A stretch of 64,000 nt of DNA from Martinezella lusitana (GTDB taxonomy: Bacteria > Pseudomonadota > Alphaproteobacteria > Rhizobiales > Rhizobiaceae). The notes under the pieces are model-generated. The model was not told the origin of the DNA. It worked only from the letters and a program-made list of their open reading frames with translations, and ran no database searches. Location: the NCBI RefSeq assembly GCF_900094565.1, contig NZ_FMAF01000024.1, positions 29,912-93,911 of the forward strand, in the 5' to 3' direction. Shown here in pieces: positions 34,747 to 44,163 of this stretch. Each line of letters begins with the position of its first letter. Position 1 is the stretch's first letter. The translations under genes and the position numbers were made by a program.

Positions 34747-36414
34747 TTATTCCCACTCCACCATGCGGCGGTAGAAATCGAAGGCATGATCCTGCGGGCG
34801 ATCGGCCGGCGCGGGCTGCGGCAAGGCAGGCAGGTCCGGCGCGACAACCGCATTCTGAGAAGAGACGAGCTGCGCTTCCGTATCGCCGGAGGTCTCATCG
34901 GCCGCCTGCGGCGATGATTCCGGAGCCTGTGAATCGTCTTCGGTCTCGTGCTGCTCCTTATCGCCGTCGCTGGCCTCTTCGCCTTCCTCGTCTTCCTCGT
35001 CTTCGACAGGATCCACGCGATCGACCGGTTTCGATTCGGCGTCCTTGGTGGGGGTGGCCGCCGGCAGATAATTCGCAACGACGAAGGGAACCCCCAGCGG
35101 TATCGGGGCAATTACTCCCATCTGCTCTGGCGCATCGAACGTTGCTGCTGCAGCTGATGTCTGAGGCTGGGGCTTTCCGGTAAGTGACGCAACGGAAACA
35201 GACGCCTCCGGTTCAGCTGCCAGCGCTGTCGGCGTAAAGCCCGCCGCAACAAGGCGGCTTCTGCCACTTTCATCGACGGCCGGCTGTGGCTGCGGCGACA
35301 TTTGCCCTGCCCCATTGGCGGTCAGCGCCTGCGCTATGATCTGTTCGACCGAGGCCGCCGGATTGCCGATGATCTGCAGAAGGGCCGAACTGGCTGCCGC
35401 CACAGGCGGGTTGATGACAACCTGCAGCCCCTGCTTGATATCGGCCTGGATCTGTTGGATGTCGCGCGGCACCGGCGGCGGTGTAAGCGGCGATCTGATC
35501 AACTCGACTTCAGTCGGCAGCTTGGTCTCGGCAGCGATCGCCGCCAGCAATGGCCCCGCAGTCAGATCATCGACAAGGGACGCGAGTTGCGAAGGCAACA
35601 AGGTCGCATTGGCGTCGACGTTGGCGCCAGATGCTGCTTGCGGAGCCGGAGCCGATCCGCTTTGTGCGATCGCTTGCGCCGGAGCCGTTTGAACGGTTGC
35701 AGCGGGGACGGGCGAAGCCGAAGCACTCGGCGACGGTGCCTCTTGGAGCGCTTGTGCCGGCTGTGCGACAGGCTGGGCCGCCGCAGGCAGTGCCGTAGAA
35801 GGCCCCGCTTCTTTCACGGGAACCGTCAACAATGCTGCCGGGGCTGCCGTATCGGCTGCTTTCTGCGTCAGGGCCGGCGTCGGCATCTGCGTTACCACGC
35901 TTTCCGGCTCTCCGGCATTCTGGCCGTAGGAATTGACGACCGCCTTCAACGCGGCGTCGGGTTCTGCGGAAGGCGCAGGCTCGAGGCTGAGAGCCAGTTG
36001 CAGCGCTTGCGGGCTTTCCGGGTTCTCCAACGCTTTGGCCAGCAGAGGCAACGGGATCGGCGTGCTTGTCTGCGCGTTCAGCCGCTGCTGTGCCTCAGCG
36101 AGCTGTTGCGGCGGCAGGCTGCGGATCGTGGCGGCGATGCGCTGCGCGAAGGCGGCATCGCTCTCGCCCGGTTCACGTGAAACGTTCAGCGCCGCGCCGG
36201 CAGCGTCGATGGCGGAGAGCAGGCTGTCGAACATCCGCTCGCGTGCCGCCACCAGCAGCATGTTCAGCTTGCCCTCGACGTTGGCATTGATCGTGCTCGA
36301 TAGAACGGCCAGCGGTGTTGCCGCTGTCTGGAGGCCAGCAGTCTCCGCCGTCACAACGACGGGCTTTTCAATAGGCGCAGCCACGGCGGACACGGCACCA
36401 ACGGGAAGCAACAT
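34747..36414 (-). CDS. Low-complexity Ala/Pro/acidic protein of unknown function
   Basis: A 555-residue protein I do not recognise. Residues about 30-110 look like an ordinary helical region ('GKLNMLLVAARERMFDSLLSAIDAAG'). Residues 160-300 are Ala/Pro/Gln-rich. A second folded segment lies near 300-370 ('DIQQIQADIKQGLQVVINPP'). Residues about 455-525 are very acidic (EDEEDEEGEEASDGD), and the end is 'FDFYRRMVEWE'. The overall layout recalls flagellar hook-length control proteins, but no conserved FliK domain is evident and no flagellar genes are near. ATG 36414 has AGGAG upstream. Confidence 0.7.
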   Translation of the reverse strand: MLLPVGAVSAVAAPIEKPVVVTAETAGLQTAATPLAVLSSTINANVEGKLNMLLVAARERMFDSLLSAIDAAGAALNVSREPGESDAAFAQRIAATIRSLPPQQLAEAQQRLNAQTSTPIPLPLLAKALENPESPQALQLALSLEPAPSAEPDAALKAVVNSYGQNAGEPESVVTQMPTPALTQKAADTAAPAALLTVPVKEAGPSTALPAAAQPVAQPAQALQEAPSPSASASPVPAATVQTAPAQAIAQSGSAPAPQAASGANVDANATLLPSQLASLVDDLTAGPLLAAIAAETKLPTEVELIRSPLTPPPVPRDIQQIQADIKQGLQVVINPPVAAASSALLQIIGNPAASVEQIIAQALTANGAGQMSPQPQPAVDESGRSRLVAAGFTPTALAAEPEASVSVASLTGKPQPQTSAAAATFDAPEQMGVIAPIPLGVPFVVANYLPAATPTKDAESKPVDRVDPVEDEEDEEGEEASDGDKEQHETEDDSQAPESSPQAADETSGDTEAQLVSSQNAVVAPDLPALPQPAPADRPQDHAFDFYRRMVEWE

Positions 36415-36596
36415 GACATGCTCCTTTGTCTGGCAAGGCGACGATGGAAGCGGGGGGCAGGGTCAATCAGGGTCCGCTCATGCGGCCGGTCGATGTTCGA
36501 ACGCCAGGTAACCGGGGTGCGAAACGGGAAAACGCCGTCGAACGCAGCAAATCAACCGATATGATAGCAGTCAGTTCCTTAACAGATCGCTAAAGA

Positions 36597-36630
36597 GAAA
36601 AGCCGGTGCCACTTTCGCAGCACCGGCTTT
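36597..36630 (-). terminator. Terminator after RNase D gene
   Basis: AGCCGGTGC / GCACCGGCT stem (36601-36609, 36620-36628) followed on the minus strand by a T-rich stretch (CTTTTC). The rest of 36415-36596 shows nothing recognisable. Confidence 0.8.
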
Positions 36631-36661
36631 CATTGAGAGTTTCGCTCTTCAGGCAAAGCTA

Positions 36662-37288
36662 TCAGCTATGCGCAAAAATATCCGCCTCTTCCCAGCCGAG
36701 AAGATCGAGCTTGGCGCGCGTGGGAAGGAAGGCAAAGCAGTCGTCCGCATAGTCCATGCGGCCGTCGCGCAGCAGGCGTTCCGTCAGCTTGGCGCGCAGC
36801 GCGTGGAGATAAAGCACGTCGGAGGCGGCATATTCGAGCTGCGCCGGCGACAGTCTTTCGGCAGCCCAGTCGGACGATTGCTGCGCCTTGGAAATATCGA
36901 CGTCGAGCATTTCCTTGAGATTGTCCTTCAGGCCATGACGGTCTGTATAGGTGCGGCAGAGGCGCGAGGCGATCTTGGTGCAGAACACCGGCGTGGTGGT
37001 GACGCCGAAGGTGTGGAACAACACGGCGATGTCGAAGCGGCCATAGTGAAAGATCTTCTGGCGGGCGGGATCGGCAAGCATGGCGACGAGATTGGGGGCC
37101 TGCTTCTGGCCGGCGGCGATGCGGATGACATCAGCCGTGCCATCGCCCGGCGAAAGCTGCACGACGCAAAGACGGTCACGGCGCGGAATGAGGCCGAGGG
37201 TTTCCGTATCGACGGCAATGGCGCCGGTGTAGCGGGCGGCATCGTCAGCGGAAATATCACCTTCGTGGTAACGGATGGTGGCAGCCAT
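36662..37288 (-). CDS. RNase D-type 3'-5' exonuclease
   Basis: A 208-residue DEDDy exonuclease. The acidic residues lie in VDTETLGL, HYGRFDIAVL and LEYAASDVLYL (Y-x3-D). It lacks the two HRDC domains of E. coli RNase D (375 aa), so it is the short alphaproteobacterial form, acting on tRNA or other RNA 3' ends. ATG 37288 has GGGAGA upstream. It lies 83 bases downstream of the gab regulator on the same strand but with an independent function. Confidence 0.9.
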   Translation of the reverse strand: MAATIRYHEGDISADDAARYTGAIAVDTETLGLIPRRDRLCVVQLSPGDGTADVIRIAAGQKQAPNLVAMLADPARQKIFHYGRFDIAVLFHTFGVTTTPVFCTKIASRLCRTYTDRHGLKDNLKEMLDVDISKAQQSSDWAAERLSPAQLEYAASDVLYLHALRAKLTERLLRDGRMDYADDCFAFLPTRAKLDLLGWEEADIFAHS

Positions 37289-37371
37289 GAGATTCTCCCG
37301 GCTTTGTCTTCTGAATTCGCTTTTCGTCCGTTCTATAGAACAGACAGGGGGATGACGATACCGCTCGCCGC

Positions 37372-38202
37372 TCAAAATGTCGGCGGCGTGTTGACCCAGA
37401 GCAATATGGTCTCACCATCATGGCGGTTGCGCCAGGAGTGATAGCGGCGGCTCTCGAAGTAAAGCGAATCGCCAGGCAGAAGATCGAAGAAGTGATCGCT
37501 GTCGAGCACCAGCTCCAGACGCCCGGCAAGGACGTGAATGAACTCCTCCCCCTCGTGACGATAGGCGCCTTCGCTGGCCGCGCCCGGCGACAGCACGAAG
37601 CGATGGCAATCCATCATCGTCTTTCCTTCGGCCAGAAGCTGGACGGTGACGCCGGGCGTCGTCGCCGGCCAGGTGCGCCACTCGCCCGCCCTGATCAGGG
37701 CCGGAACATCCTCGCGTTCTTCGCCCGACAGGCGCGAGACCGTCGTGCCGTAGTAATCCGCGAGATCATGAAGGGTCTTGAAGCTGACGCCTTGCGAGGT
37801 CCGCTCCAGCGTCGACAGCGTCGACGACGTTATTCCCATGTCGGCGGCAACCTGCTCCAGCGTCCTGCCGGCCGTATGGCGCAGCGCCCGCAGCTTGCGG
37901 CCGATGCCGGAAGGCGCCATCTGTTCGCCATTGTCGGCAGCAGGTCCCGAAGCATCTTCGTTTTCCAGCGCCTCGCGGATAGCCGCCGGGTTGAGGCCGC
38001 GCTCGGCACGGAACCAGGAAATGCGCTTCAGCCGCGCCACATCCTCGGCGCTGTACTGACGGTGCCCGGTCACCGAGCGAAAGGGTACGACTAGGCCCTG
38101 GCTTTCCCATAGCCGCAGGGTGGAAGCCGACACGCCCGCGAGACGCGCCGCTTCCGCTACCTTGTAGCGCACGGGGGAGCGCTCGGGCTCGATACTGCTC
38201 AT
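37372..38202 (-). CDS. Three-domain regulator: MerR HTH + XRE HTH + cupin
   Basis: A 276-residue regulator with two different DNA-binding domains. Residues about 10-80 are MerR-like ('YKVAEAARLAGVSASTLRLWESQGL' and 'RQYSAEDVARL'). Residues about 100-155 are a Cro/XRE HTH ('TLEQVAADMGITSSTLSTLERTSQG'). The rest is a cupin ('EGEEFIHVLAGRLEL', 'LPGDSLYF'), probably binding a small effector. The start ATG 38202 is where homology begins; an upstream frame to 38292 is unlikely. It is divergent from gabT-gabD, and the shared promoter has a perfect 19-bp palindrome, so it probably controls GABA use. Confidence 0.85.
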   Translation of the reverse strand: MSSIEPERSPVRYKVAEAARLAGVSASTLRLWESQGLVVPFRSVTGHRQYSAEDVARLKRISWFRAERGLNPAAIREALENEDASGPAADNGEQMAPSGIGRKLRALRHTAGRTLEQVAADMGITSSTLSTLERTSQGVSFKTLHDLADYYGTTVSRLSGEEREDVPALIRAGEWRTWPATTPGVTVQLLAEGKTMMDCHRFVLSPGAASEGAYRHEGEEFIHVLAGRLELVLDSDHFFDLLPGDSLYFESRRYHSWRNRHDGETILLWVNTPPTF

Positions 38203-38309
38203 TTGCCAATCATCCCTGATCTCTAGTCTTTTGATCTGCTTAGCATGGAAGAAGCGCTTACGTGAACCTTCGCGCATTCTTGTCATCCGCACAAAATCCC
38301 ACTTGAAAT

Positions 38310-38361
38310 CTTGCAGGAAAAATGTAGGAATTTTCTAAAGAACTTGCAGAAGTTCTGCAAG
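38310..38361. promoter_or_regulatory. Operator region between gab regulator and gabT
   Basis: A perfect 19-bp palindrome CTTGCAGAAGTTCTGCAAG (38343-38361) and a matching half-site CTTGCAGG at 38310-38317, exactly 33 bases (about three helical turns) apart. Between them is TTCTAAAGAA (38332-38341), itself a small dyad. Such spacing fits a two-HTH regulator binding cooperatively. Confidence 0.65.
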
Positions 38362-38395
38362 CTAATTTGAAACCGCCTTCCTTGGAGCCACAGCG

Positions 38396-39667
38396 ATGAC
38401 CCTGACCGAGCGGAAGAATGCCGCCATTTCCCGCGGCGTCGGCATGATGACGCAAATCTATGCCGACCGCGCCGAAAATTCCGAGATCTGGGACAAGGAG
38501 GGACATCGCTATATCGATTTCGCTTCCGGCATTGCCGTGGTGAATACCGGCCATCGCCATCCCCGCGTGATCGCCGCCGTCAAGGAACAGCTCGACCGCT
38601 TCACCCACACCTGCCACCAGGTCGTGCCCTATGAAAGCTATGTGCATCTGGCCGAACGGTTGAATGCGATTGTTCCCGGTGATTTCGCCAGGAAGACGAT
38701 CTTCGTGACGACAGGCGCCGAAGCCGTCGAAAACGCCGTGAAGATCGCCCGCGCCGCGACTGGCCGCTCCGCCATCATCGCCTTTGGCGGCGGCTTCCAC
38801 GGCCGCACCTTCATGGGCATGGCGCTGACCGGCAAGGTCGCGCCCTACAAGATCGGCTTCGGCCCGATGCCGGGTGATGTCTTCCACGCCCCCTTCCCTG
38901 TGCCGCTGCATGGCGTCAGCGTCGAACAATCGCTGGCGACGCTGAAGAAGCTGTTTGCAGCCGATGTCGATCCGCGGCGCGTGGCCGCCATCATCCTCGA
39001 GCCGGTGCAGGGCGAAGGCGGCTTCTATCCGGCGCCGCCAGCCTTCATGAAGGCGCTACGCGAAATTTGCGATCAGCACGGCATTCTCCTGATCGCCGAC
39101 GAGGTGCAGACCGGCTTTGCGCGCACCGGCAAGATGTTCGCGATGGATCATCATGAGGTCGCCGCCGATCTCGTCACCATGGCAAAGAGCCTTGCCGGCG
39201 GCTTCCCGCTCGCCGCCGTCACCGGCCGCGCCGAAGTGATGGATGCACCGGAACCAGGCGGCCTTGGCGGCACCTATGGCGGCAATCCGCTCGGGATCGC
39301 CGCTGCCCATGCCGTGCTCGACGTCATCGCCGACGAGGATCTTTGCAATCGCGCCAACCAGCTCGGCTCGCGGCTGAAGCAGCGGCTGGAATCGCTGCGC
39401 GACAAGGTGCCCGAGATCGTCGACATTCGCGGCCCCGGCTTCATGAATGCCGTGGAATTCAACGATGTCACAACGAAACTGCCCAGCGCCGACTTCGCCA
39501 ACAAGGTGCGGCTGATCGCTCTCGACAAGGGCCTGATCCTGCTGACCTGCGGCGTCTACGGCAATGTCATCCGCTTCCTGTCGCCGATCACCATCCAGGA
39601 CGGCGTGTTCAGCGAGGCGCTCGACATTCTCGAAGCCTCCATGATCGAGGCGAGTGCCGCGCGCTAA
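38396..39667 (+). CDS. gabT: 4-aminobutyrate aminotransferase
   Basis: A 423-residue class III PLP aminotransferase that converts 4-aminobutyrate and 2-oxoglutarate to succinate semialdehyde and glutamate. Motifs: 'FVTTGAEAVENAVKIARA' (PLP phosphate), 'FHGRTFMGMALTG', 'IADEVQTGFARTGKMF' (Asp to pyridine N), and the Schiff-base Lys K264 in TMAKSLAGGFPL. GGAG lies 8 bases before the ATG. gabD follows 74 bases later, so the pair converts GABA to succinate. Confidence 0.93.
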   Translation: MTLTERKNAAISRGVGMMTQIYADRAENSEIWDKEGHRYIDFASGIAVVNTGHRHPRVIAAVKEQLDRFTHTCHQVVPYESYVHLAERLNAIVPGDFARKTIFVTTGAEAVENAVKIARAATGRSAIIAFGGGFHGRTFMGMALTGKVAPYKIGFGPMPGDVFHAPFPVPLHGVSVEQSLATLKKLFAADVDPRRVAAIILEPVQGEGGFYPAPPAFMKALREICDQHGILLIADEVQTGFARTGKMFAMDHHEVAADLVTMAKSLAGGFPLAAVTGRAEVMDAPEPGGLGGTYGGNPLGIAAAHAVLDVIADEDLCNRANQLGSRLKQRLESLRDKVPEIVDIRGPGFMNAVEFNDVTTKLPSADFANKVRLIALDKGLILLTCGVYGNVIRFLSPITIQDGVFSEALDILEASMIEASAAR

Positions 39668-39741
39668 CCGCCGCCCTTCCGCGTTTTCTCTATGATCCGC
39701 CCGCGCGGCCTGCCGGGCGAAAACCTGTCGGAGTGCATATC

Positions 39742-41223
39742 ATGTCGTTTACGACCGCAATGACCAAGCATGTCCCCTTCTCCTCGCGGCTCCTGCGCGA
39801 CGCCGGCTATATCAACGGCATCTGGACGGCAGGCGGCGCGACCAAGACCTTCGATGTCATCAATCCCGCCACCGGCGAAGTGCTCGCGACGCTCCCCGAC
39901 ATGGGTGCCGCCGAGACGACGGCGGCGATCGACGCTGCCTACATCGCCCAAGTCGCCTGGGCTGCCCGCCCTGCCAAGGAACGCGCCGTCCTCCTGCGCA
40001 GGTGGTTCGATCTGATGATCGCCAATGCAGACGAGCTGGCGGCGATCCTGACGGCCGAGATGGGCAAGCCGCTGCCGGAGGCAAAGGGTGAAATCCTCTA
40101 CGCCGCGTCCTATGTCGAATGGTATGCGGAAGAGGCCAAGCGCATCTACGGCGAAACCATACCCGCGCCGTCCAATGACAAGCGCATGGTCGTCATCAAG
40201 CAGCCGGTGGGAGTCGTCGGCACGATTACGCCCTGGAATTTTCCGGCAGCCATGATCGCCCGCAAGATTGCGCCGGCGCTTGCAGTCGGCTGCACGGTTG
40301 TCTCCAAGCCTGCCGAACAGACGCCGCTGACGGCGATTGCGCTTGCCGTGCTTGCCGAAGAGGCTGGTATTCCGGCCGGCGTTCTCAACATCATCGTCGG
40401 CATCGATGGGCCGGCGATCGGCCGTGAGCTCTGCGGCAATGCCAAGGTGCGCAAGATCAGCTTCACCGGCTCGACAGAGGTCGGCCGCATCCTGATGCGC
40501 CAGTGCTCAGACCAGATCAAGAAGGTCAGCCTCGAGCTCGGCGGCAACGCGCCGTTCATCGTCTTCGACGATGCCGATCTCGACGCCGCCATCGAAGGGG
40601 CGCTGGCTTCGAAGTACCGCAATGCCGGCCAGACCTGCGTCTGCGCCAACCGGATCTATGTGCAATCCAGCGTCTATGATGCCTTCGCGGCCAAGCTCGC
40701 CGCCAAGGTGTCAGAGCTTTCGGTCGGAGACGGCTTCAAGCCGGGCGTGACCATCGGGCCGCTGATCGACGAACAGGGCGTCGCCAAGGCCGAAGACCAT
40801 GTTCAGGACGCAGTATCGAAGGGCGCACGGGTCCTCCTCGGCGGCAAGCGCATCGAAGGGGCCGGCACCTTCTTCGCGCCGACCATTCTGACCGGCATCG
40901 ACCGGACGATGAAGGTCGCCCGCGAGGAGACATTCGGCCCTGTCGCGCCGCTCTTCCGGTTCGAGACGGTCGAAGACGTGATCGCGCAGGCAAACGACAC
41001 GGAATTCGGCCTTGCCGCCTATTTCTTCGCCGGCGATCTGAAGAAGGTCTGGCGGGTTGCCGAGGCGCTGGAATACGGCATGGTCGGCATCAACACCGGC
41101 CTGATGTCTTCAGAGACGGCGCCTTTCGGCGGCATCAAGCAATCCGGCCTCGGCCGCGAAGGCTCGCGCCACGGCGCAGACGACTATCTCGAAATGAAGT
41201 ACCTCTGCATCGGCAATCTATAA
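39742..41223 (+). CDS. gabD: NAD(P)-dependent succinate-semialdehyde dehydrogenase
   Basis: A 493-residue aldehyde dehydrogenase. NAD(P) site 'TPWNFPAAMIARK', 'KPAEQTPLTA' and 'FTGSTEVG'; general base in LELGGNAP; nucleophile C299 in GQTCVC, with a second Cys at 301 typical for redox-sensitive SSADH. It oxidises the product of GabT to succinate. ATG 39742 has GGAG upstream; a longer frame overlapping gabT is not real. Confidence 0.93.
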   Translation: MSFTTAMTKHVPFSSRLLRDAGYINGIWTAGGATKTFDVINPATGEVLATLPDMGAAETTAAIDAAYIAQVAWAARPAKERAVLLRRWFDLMIANADELAAILTAEMGKPLPEAKGEILYAASYVEWYAEEAKRIYGETIPAPSNDKRMVVIKQPVGVVGTITPWNFPAAMIARKIAPALAVGCTVVSKPAEQTPLTAIALAVLAEEAGIPAGVLNIIVGIDGPAIGRELCGNAKVRKISFTGSTEVGRILMRQCSDQIKKVSLELGGNAPFIVFDDADLDAAIEGALASKYRNAGQTCVCANRIYVQSSVYDAFAAKLAAKVSELSVGDGFKPGVTIGPLIDEQGVAKAEDHVQDAVSKGARVLLGGKRIEGAGTFFAPTILTGIDRTMKVAREETFGPVAPLFRFETVEDVIAQANDTEFGLAAYFFAGDLKKVWRVAEALEYGMVGINTGLMSSETAPFGGIKQSGLGREGSRHGADDYLEMKYLCIGNL

Positions 41224-41232
41224 GCCGGCAAA

Positions 41233-42006
41233 TCAAGTGGAGGTAATGTGGATGCGGCCCTGCCATAGCCGGGCCGCCGTCAATCGCCCGGTGTGAAAAG
41301 CGCCGGTGTCGAGATTGAGCCGGAGCCCGCGGGCTTCGGCCCGTTTGACCGGCGTGTGACCGTGCACGATCAGCTTCGGCAGCGGCTGCGCACTGTCGTA
41401 AAAACGCGAACGGATGAACACGAGGTCAGCCTCCTGCTGATCGGAAATCGGCCGGTCCGGATCGATACCGGCATGGACGAACAAAGCCTGCGGCGTATCC
41501 AGCAGGATCGGCAACCGGCGCAGGAAATTGATGTGATCGTCGGGAAGCCAGGTTCGGATGAATGTGTCGAGCTTTTTCTGGCTCGGATATTGCTCCCGCA
41601 ATGTCGGGATATCCACCCCGTAGGAGTTGAGAGTGGCGGCACCACCGAGCGCCACCCAATCATCCAGCGATATCTCGCCATCGATATAGGCGAGCATTTC
41701 CATTTCATGGTTGCCCGTCAGGCAGATGCGGTCGAAGCCATTCGGCGGCGGCGCCATGAGCCGGCCGACGACCTGCGCCGAGGCCGGACCGCGATCGATA
41801 TAGTCCCCCAGCATGATGATGAGCTTGCGCCCTGGCAGCCCGGCGGCATCAGCGACGATCTTGCGCTCCAGCAAGCTCAAGAGATCGTACCGGCCATGTA
41901 CGTCGCCGATGACGTAGGTGGGCATGTCGAGATTCTCGAGCCGCTCGCGATGCCGGTGACGGCCGAAGCCATGAGCCATTTTTTCACGTGTCCTAGCTGC
42001 CGACAT
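41233..42006 (-). CDS. PP1-like serine/threonine metallophosphatase
   Basis: A 257-residue calcineurin-like phosphoesterase. The metal-binding motifs GDVHGRYD (about 41-48), GDYIDRG (about 63-69) and GNHE (about 94-97) are intact, with later His residues in FVHAGID and IVHGHTPV. This is the PrpA/PrpE-like bacterial set of protein phosphatases, or diadenosine tetraphosphatase-like enzymes. ATG 42006 with GGGAG four bases upstream. It is convergent with gabD (9 bases between the stops). Confidence 0.9.
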   Translation of the reverse strand: MSAARTREKMAHGFGRHRHRERLENLDMPTYVIGDVHGRYDLLSLLERKIVADAAGLPGRKLIIMLGDYIDRGPASAQVVGRLMAPPPNGFDRICLTGNHEMEMLAYIDGEISLDDWVALGGAATLNSYGVDIPTLREQYPSQKKLDTFIRTWLPDDHINFLRRLPILLDTPQALFVHAGIDPDRPISDQQEADLVFIRSRFYDSAQPLPKLIVHGHTPVKRAEARGLRLNLDTGAFHTGRLTAARLWQGRIHITST

Positions 42007-42393
42007 GAAACTCCCTTTCGAGCGTACACCCCGGAACGCCTTAACAACCTTTGCAGAAAGGACTCAAAAGCGACGATTCTTTGCCGAAAGGCAGGAATCA
42101 GCGCTCTCGCCGGATGTTTCGACCGGCATTTGCCGTCGACACCAGCCTGCCTTGCGGCAAAGCGTCCCGAATGCCGCCTTTATGCATGGAGAAAGTTGAC
42201 AGGGCGTATCCGGAATCCTATCGCGCTTGACAACTCAACGGGAGACTATTTGCTCGCTGGAGCGTGGCGAGCCCGGCGTCCCTGCTTTGTTGGCACGATA
42301 TCTGCGCGTTTGCCCTACAATAATGAAAAACGAAGCCAGCCCTGACCGAAGGCCTATCATCAATAGTGCCTGTAACTTTACCGTGAAGCCCTG
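42007..42393. other. 387-base gene-free stretch before copD
   Basis: No credible gene. One weak sigma-70-like pair faces copD: TTGACA (42196-42201) and TATCGC (42219-42224), 17 bases apart. No copper-regulator dyad could be recognised. Confidence 0.35.
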
Positions 42394-43278
42394 ATGAATC
42401 CGACGACAGCGCTCGAACTCTGCCGCTTTTTTCATGACGCATCGCTGATGCTGCTGTGGGGTGCCTGTGTTTATCTGTCTCTTCTGGTGCCGAAGGCGCT
42501 CGCCGATCGGGTCTGGCGCATCCTTGCGATCCCTTTCGTCCTCCTTGCGGCGATCGCGGCCCTGACGGCGCTCCTTTGGCTGCCCGCTGCGACCGCCGCC
42601 ATCGGCAACGGCTGGAGCGACGCACTCGATGCCGGCACGGTCCATGACGTCCTGTTCGATACCACGGTTGGCCGAGCGTGGCAGGCGCAGGCGCTTGCGG
42701 CGATCATTCTGCTTTTGGTCTTCCTGTCGCCGGAGGACTGGCGCCGCCGTGGGGTGGCGCTGGGGTCAGGCCTCGGCCTTGCCGCGCTTGCCTTGACCGG
42801 ACATGCATCCATGCTTGAAGGCTGGCTGCGCCATGCGCAACGCGCCAACGACATCCTCCATGTCCTGACCGGCGGCGGCTGGCTGGGCGCGCTCGTGCCG
42901 CTGATCTCCATTCTCCGGCTTCTGAGCCGTCCGGAATGCAGGGCGGACGCGCAACTGGCGCTGCGCCGCTTCTCGCATGCGGGACACTGGGCGGTGGCAC
43001 TCGTCATCCTCTCCGGCGTCATCAATACCATGATGGTCCTGAAACGCCTGCCGACCGACTGGTCCTCGCCCTATCAAAGGCTGCTTGCCATCAAGATCGC
43101 GCTGGTCGCGGGCATGACGCTGCTGGCGATCATCAATCGCTATGTCTTCGTGCCATGGATCGGCCGCAACCCAAGCCGCGCCTTGCAGGCGCTTCGCCTT
43201 GGAAGTATCGCCGAAATCGTTCTCGGCATCGTTGTCATCGGGGTGGTCGCCGTCTTCGGCATGCTGGAGCCGGTCTAG
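42394..43278 (+). CDS. copD: CopD-type copper homeostasis membrane protein
   Basis: A 294-residue inner-membrane protein with about eight membrane segments. It has 'LSLLVPKAL', 'LTGHASM', 'HVLTGGGWLGALVPLI' (conserved His and glycines), and 'ALVILSGVINTMM...LPTDWSSPYQRLLAIKIALVAGM', typical for CopD/YebZ copper proteins. CopC, which usually accompanies it, is not encoded in the gap before it. The ribosome site is weak. Function: copper uptake or export across the inner membrane, by family inference. Confidence 0.87.
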   Translation: MNPTTALELCRFFHDASLMLLWGACVYLSLLVPKALADRVWRILAIPFVLLAAIAALTALLWLPAATAAIGNGWSDALDAGTVHDVLFDTTVGRAWQAQALAAIILLLVFLSPEDWRRRGVALGSGLGLAALALTGHASMLEGWLRHAQRANDILHVLTGGGWLGALVPLISILRLLSRPECRADAQLALRRFSHAGHWAVALVILSGVINTMMVLKRLPTDWSSPYQRLLAIKIALVAGMTLLAIINRYVFVPWIGRNPSRALQALRLGSIAEIVLGIVVIGVVAVFGMLEPV

Positions 43279-43289
43279 ACCGTTTGTTT

Positions 43290-44099
43290 TCAGGCAATTT
43301 CGGACGGAAAGCCTTTCCTGGGATTGCTCTGGCCGCCGAGCGACTTCACCACGGCGCGAACGGCCTCGGCATCGCTCGTTTTCGGCCGGTATTCCAGGCC
43401 CACCCTGCCGCCATAACCATGTGTAAACAGCCAGTCCAACCGGTCAGCCAGATCGATGTGGCCCGTGCCAGGATCGCTGCGGCCCGGATGATCTGCGACA
43501 TGGACATGCACGATCCGGTCGACGCGATCACCGACGACATGCTCCGTCTTCTCATCCATCACGGCCGAATGATAGAGATCGTAGACGATGCCGATTTCGG
43601 CGCGGCCGACCTCATCGACGATGTCGAGGCCTTCCGCAGTCGACGACAGGTAGTAACCGACATGGTCGATTTTCGTGTTGAGCGGCTCAAGACCAAGCCG
43701 AACGCCTGAACCCTTGAGGATATCCGCGCCAGCACTCAGGGCCGCCACAAGGGCTGCCCGCTGCTCGGCGCGCGAAAACTCGGGAAGATCGTCACCGGCC
43801 TGGGCAATGAGAACCGGCGCGCCGAGACGTCGCGCCACGACGACGGATTCCCGCAGGCCTTGAAGCCACGTCTCTTTGTTTGCCGGATTCGTCAGCGCGA
43901 TCATCGGCTCGGCCACCAGGCCGGACACCGCAATGCCGGTCTCGGCGACCGCGGCGGCGATCGCATCCAGATCCTTGTTGGTCCAGCGCCAGAACTCGAC
44001 CGCATCCAGCCCGGCCCGATGCGCCAGCCGGATACGGTCGGCGAAGACATCATCTTCGCGCGCGAACAACCACTCGATACAAGCCGAAAACTGCCGCAT
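43290..44099 (-). CDS. Hydroxypyruvate isomerase-like TIM-barrel protein
   Basis: A 269-residue xylose-isomerase-like TIM barrel. The metal and substrate residues lie in 'LEPLNTKIDHVGYYL', 'YDLYHSAVMD', 'IVHVHVADHPGRSDPGTGHID' and 'GLEYRPK', the typical Hyi pattern. Family members interconvert hydroxypyruvate/tartronate semialdehyde or epimerise keto sugars. GGGAGGGAGA precedes the ATG. It lies downstream of the AraC gene on the same strand (64 bases), so it probably works with the sugar locus at 45201-51440. Confidence 0.87.
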   Translation of the reverse strand: MRQFSACIEWLFAREDDVFADRIRLAHRAGLDAVEFWRWTNKDLDAIAAAVAETGIAVSGLVAEPMIALTNPANKETWLQGLRESVVVARRLGAPVLIAQAGDDLPEFSRAEQRAALVAALSAGADILKGSGVRLGLEPLNTKIDHVGYYLSSTAEGLDIVDEVGRAEIGIVYDLYHSAVMDEKTEHVVGDRVDRIVHVHVADHPGRSDPGTGHIDLADRLDWLFTHGYGGRVGLEYRPKTSDAEAVRAVVKSLGGQSNPRKGFPSEIA

Positions 44100-44163
44100 G
44101 GGATTCTCCCTCCCTCAACCGGTCACAAGCAATGCGCAAGACCGCCCGCGATCGCAAGAGGCG

